Assembly (NCBI GenBank): GCA_038237895.1
Contig: JBBRYE010000042.1
Span: 1-26,059, forward strand
DNA from: Pseudopedobacter sp038237895
Lineage (GTDB): Bacteria > Bacteroidota > Bacteroidia > Sphingobacteriales > Sphingobacteriaceae
Reading direction: 5' to 3'
DNA length: 26,059 nt
Shown in pieces: positions 23,740-26,059 of this stretch (position 1 is its first letter; each line of letters opens with the position of its first letter). The position numbers were made by a program, and so were the translations under genes. Below the pieces are notes generated by a model. The model was not told where the DNA came from and ran no database searches. It saw only the letters and a program-made list of their open reading frames with translations.

Positions 23740-24038
23740 TGCTAAGGGTTATTATAATTGGGTACGATAAATCTAACCATTTAACTTTGAAATATTGATT
23801 CATCACTTAAAATCTTAAATCGTTCCAAAATATGATTTGTGTCGTTACAAATCGTTTTAGGATTTATGATTTCGGCTAAAGAGTTTTTAGCTTGATTTAA
23901 ATCAGAAAGTCTGGAGGCTCGCTTTTATTTGTAAATCCGAAGAGATGCTTCTCTTAACTCTTTGGATAGCTGGATAAAATTAATATAACTGTTAACTTAG
24001 ACTTAACATTTCATTTCTAATTTGCTCCAAATTTAAAA
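23740..24038. promoter_or_regulatory. Divergent intergenic region with inverted repeats
   Basis: Between the sialate esterase and the small cytochrome gene, GATTTGT (23834-23840) pairs with ACAAATC (23847-23853) around GTCGTT, a 7-base inverted repeat that could be an operator or hairpin. A second repeat is AAGAGA-TGCT-TCTCTT (23940-23955). CTAATTTG shortly before the 24039 ATG is one base short of the TAnnTTTG spacing. Confidence 0.4.
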
Positions 24039-24365
24039 ATGAAAAAAAACTATTTTTTATTTTTAACTATTCTTATTGGTTTTTGCAATTGTCAAAAATC
24101 TTCTAATTCATCAACAATGGCTTGCGATGCAGGCACCAGCTACTCTAAAACAGTAAAACCAATAATAATAACTAATTGCACAAAATCTAGTTGCCATGAT
24201 GGGAATTCTTTGTCTTCATTAGATAATTATGACATAGTCCATGATGGAGCTGTACAAATAAAATCAGATGTAATTAGTGGAAGAATGCCAAGAGGTTCAG
24301 CCCTTAAAGATAACGATAAGGATGCTATTTTATGCTGGATAGATAATGGAGCTCAAAATAATTAA
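24039..24365 (+). CDS. Small haem-binding lipoprotein with CX4CH motif
   Basis: The 108-residue protein has a hydrophobic leader ending GFCNC, so Cys16 or Cys18 is the likely lipidated residue. The mature part carries YSKTVKPIIITNC-type sequence, common in Bacteroidota cytochrome-like domains, and a haem motif C47-T-K-S-S-C52-H53 with four residues between the cysteines instead of two. Met83 (SGRMPRG) is a good distal ligand. C29 and C99 are the other cysteines of the mature chain, apart from the leader. It is probably a mono-haem electron carrier at the outer face of a membrane. It lies divergent from the sialate esterase and near the peroxidase. Haem binding is inferred from the motif alone. 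Confidence 0.7.
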   Translation: MKKNYFLFLTILIGFCNCQKSSNSSTMACDAGTSYSKTVKPIIITNCTKSSCHDGNSLSSLDNYDIVHDGAVQIKSDVISGRMPRGSALKDNDKDAILCWIDNGAQNN

Positions 24366-24716
24366 AATAAATTATTACGCTTTTTTAATATTTCGCATCA
24401 TTATCATCTAAAAAATCTTCATTAAAATTTTAATTTCAAGAGAATTTCAAATTGTAGATTAAGGTGTTAGTTAAGTTTAAATAATTTCAATGGCTAAGAA
24501 AGTGAGTTTACAAATTTTATTTTTAATCGTTTAACACTACACTTAAAATTATACAAAGTAAAATTTAGGTCTGTGAGGCCACAAACCGATCAGAGGATTT
24601 ATATAATTAAACTATAAATGTTTTAAAAATTAACATTTGAGTTTGAACATTAATTTTATATCCTTTTTTATCTACCTATAAAGATTCCTAAAAGATAATT
24701 AGATTAAGATTTCTAA
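24366..24716. other. Intergenic region with one imperfect hairpin
   Basis: This roughly 350-base AT-rich gap lies between two convergent genes. GGTCTGTG (24568-24575) and CACAAACC (24580-24587) form a near-perfect stem (one mismatch) with an AGGC loop. The words resemble a repeat (GGTTTGTGgcctCACAGACC) that I recall from Pedobacter genomes. No ORF or clear terminator is visible elsewhere. Confidence 0.55.
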
Positions 24717-25358
24717 TTATTCTTTAAGTTTTCCTACGTATTGTTGCAATCCATAAAGTAAAGTCACAAAAAATGAAGCACTCAAGGCTAAACCAAATCG
24801 TATTGCAGGAGCATCAAAATAGAGTAATATTAAGAAAACGAAATTCGATAAAAATAGCCCCTTAAATATATAAGAGCTTAATTTTGAGTTGTAAAATTCT
24901 GTGTCTAAATACACAATTGATTTATCGTGAACTTCGTTATATTCTCTTATTAATCGTTTCAAAGTTTTTAAGAAATCAAAATAAACTTCGTTGTTGTAAA
25001 TATTAATTGTGTAAGATTCTCCGGAATTAATAAACTTTATTTTTGAAACATGAAGTTTTGTAGGTCCGTAGTATTTCCATTTTTCAATAGAACTTAATTT
25101 AATTTTTTTAAAATTATCATCAATAACAACATTTAAAGGCTCAGTTATAAAAATTGTAATCGTACTTGTAAATTTCTTCGGAAAAAAAATCATTGTACCA
25201 AATCCAATAAGAGAAATTCCAGAAACAAAATTTTTAATAATTTTTGATGAAAGTTCCAGCAAATCCAAAACAAAGAGAGAAGCCAATGGTACTATTATCA
25301 GAATAAATAATGTAATCAAGAACTTAGGATAATTAAATTTTAAAAGCTGAAATTCCAT
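24717..25358 (-). CDS. Orphan four-helix membrane protein
   Basis: The 213-residue protein has four probable membrane helices (about 12-33, 42-59, 164-181, 185-205). The soluble segment between the second and third pairs short beta-like strands (TITIFI, LNVVIDDNFKKIKLSSIEKW, KLHVSKIKFI, SYTINIYN) with a helix (FDFLKTLKRLIREYNEV). That order looks like a small PH-like domain between two helical hairpins. I do not recognise the family. It stands alone and extremely AT-rich among core genes, between convergent and terminator-bounded neighbours, which fits an accessory gene. No function is offered. Confidence 0.7.
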   Translation of the reverse strand: MEFQLLKFNYPKFLITLFILIIVPLASLFVLDLLELSSKIIKNFVSGISLIGFGTMIFFPKKFTSTITIFITEPLNVVIDDNFKKIKLSSIEKWKYYGPTKLHVSKIKFINSGESYTINIYNNEVYFDFLKTLKRLIREYNEVHDKSIVYLDTEFYNSKLSSYIFKGLFLSNFVFLILLYFDAPAIRFGLALSASFFVTLLYGLQQYVGKLKE

Positions 25359-25475
25359 TTTTCAAAGCTTAAAACAACATGTTTATTAATCATTTTAATA
25401 AAGATATTATTAAAATCTTATTTCGCTGTTGAGTAAAAGATCGCTTCATTAAAAATTAAATTTTTAAAATACAAA

Positions 25476-25506
25476 AAAGCCGTTCAAAATAAATTTGAAC
25501 GGCTTT
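25476..25506 (-). terminator. Intrinsic terminator of the acyl-CoA dehydrogenase gene
   Basis: AAAGCCGTTCAAA (25476-25488) and TTTGAACGGCTTT (25494-25506) form a perfect 13-base stem with a five-base loop. On the minus strand the stem runs straight into a T-run, closing the gene that ends at 25560. Confidence 0.88.
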
Positions 25507-25515
25507 CAATTTTTA

Positions 25516-25548
25516 AGACTTACGAAGTTTTTGAAACTTCGTAAGTCT
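25516..25548. repeat. Perfect 15-base palindromic hairpin
   Basis: AGACTTACGAAGTTT (25516-25530) and AAACTTCGTAAGTCT (25534-25548) pair perfectly around TTG. It stands between the acyl-CoA dehydrogenase stop and the terminator. Its words (ACTTACGAAGTTT/AAACTTCGTAAGT) match a hairpin I recall as dispersed in Pedobacter-type genomes. Confidence 0.8.
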
Positions 25549-25559
25549 GATTATAAAAA

Positions 25560-26059
25560 TTAATAACAATACTTATTAGCATCAATCAATTGCTTTGCAA
25601 CACGCTGACGAGCATCTTTAATATTAAAAGGTTTAACTTTTGTAAATCTGCGTAAGCCCATTAACATCATATTTAATTCATCACCTTCGGCAAAAGAGTT
25701 TAAGGCTTCTTTACCGGCCAAGGCTGTTTGGTCAACTGCTTTTTGTAAATAAATGCGCATCATATCTAACTGACCTGCGCAAGCTTCTTCGCCACGCATC
25801 GAAACCAATTTCTGAACTCTTAAAATTGTGGATTCTGCAACATATGCGTAACCAATAATATCAGCGATGTTCATCAGAATTTCCTGCTCTTTTGAAAGCG
25901 TCATCATCAGTTTTTGAACTGCTGCTCCGGCAATCATTAAACCTGCTTTTTTAAGATTTTTTAGGGTTTTTAATTCTGCTGCAAAAAGTGAATCATCTTC
26001 ATCGCCAAATTCTGGAATCGACATTAATTCTCCGGCAACGGCTGTCGCAGGAGTCATTA
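25560..26059 (-). CDS. Acyl-CoA dehydrogenase, C-terminal part (gene runs off the right edge)
   Basis: The open frame reads to the window edge; the ATG at 26055-26057 is internal, so this is the last roughly 166 codons of a longer protein. The segment is mostly helical with ADIIGYAYVAESTILRVQKL, LDMMRIYLQKAVDQTALAGK, LMGLRRFTKVKPFNIKDARQ and the ending QLIDANKYCY, matching the C-terminal extension of the roughly 600-residue acyl-CoA dehydrogenases of Bacteroidota. The catalytic and FAD regions lie outside the window. The enzyme would take part in fatty-acid beta-oxidation. It ends at a hairpin repeat and a terminator. Confidence 0.8.
   Translation of the reverse strand, partial: MTPATAVAGELMSIPEFGDEDDSLFAAELKTLKNLKKAGLMIAGAAVQKLMMTLSKEQEILMNIADIIGYAYVAESTILRVQKLVSMRGEEACAGQLDMMRIYLQKAVDQTALAGKEALNSFAEGDELNMMLMGLRRFTKVKPFNIKDARQRVAKQLIDANKYCY

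Noticed and set aside
1..26059. Defence island, prophage or secondary-metabolite cluster
   Set aside because: No nuclease, toxin-antitoxin, integrase, reverse transcriptase, capsid or large synthase gene is present; nearly all genes are core-genome types.

Overview
The window is AT-rich, chromosomal, and almost certainly from a Bacteroidota bacterium of the Sphingobacteriaceae (Pedobacter-like). Three things point there. The gene order nadK - porG - uppS - bamA - ompH - ompH matches the PG0189-PG0193 neighbourhood of Porphyromonas gingivalis as I remember it. A porT-type gene sits next to menG/ubiE. Sequences resembling the -7 consensus TAnnTTTG precede several genes. I saw no rRNA, tRNA, CRISPR array, phage genes or intact insertion sequence. 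Most of the window is conserved core genome.

Layout. At 1-143 is the 3' end of an unidentified plus-strand gene. It converges on a YpdA-type flavoprotein reductase (234-1199, minus). Next is a beta-lactamase-fold serine hydrolase (1266-2357). A tight minus-strand operon follows: ccmE (6698) - ccmF - DUF2520 Rossmann protein - 2Fe-2S ferredoxin - iscX (2438), closed by a hairpin terminator at about 2402-2434. It combines cytochrome c maturation with iron-sulfur genes. murI (glutamate racemase) lies at 6941-7747.

The central block (15472 down to 7898, minus) is a cell-envelope operon: alpha/beta hydrolase - CBS protein - NAD kinase - PorG - UppS - BamA - two OmpH/Skp chaperones. It ends at a very strong hairpin terminator at 7831-7867. 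It supplies the undecaprenyl carrier for peptidoglycan, the outer-membrane insertase and its periplasmic chaperones, and a type IX secretion component. Upstream are a YqeY-like gene, a short-chain dehydrogenase, and the menG-porT pair with a 4-base overlap.

The right part (18.7-26.06 kb) is looser and more accessory. It has an AsmA-like protein (plus), a lipoprotein di-haem cytochrome c peroxidase, a sialate O-acetylesterase, a small haem-binding lipoprotein with a CX4CH motif (plus), an orphan four-helix membrane protein, and the C-terminal third of an acyl-CoA dehydrogenase running off the right edge. The two cytochromes need the cytochrome c maturation machinery that ccmE/ccmF belong to.

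Non-coding structure. Two diverged copies of a dispersed intergenic repeat lie at 6849-6940 and 16970-17069. There are several inverted repeats, and a seven-copy AACT tract overlaps the stop codon of the dehydrogenase gene. The most interesting protein observations are a CcmE whose haem-binding His is replaced by Cys (C115xxxY119), a YpdA with Ile in place of the conserved Cys14, and the mixed cytochrome/Fe-S operon. I found no convincing wholly new multi-gene system.
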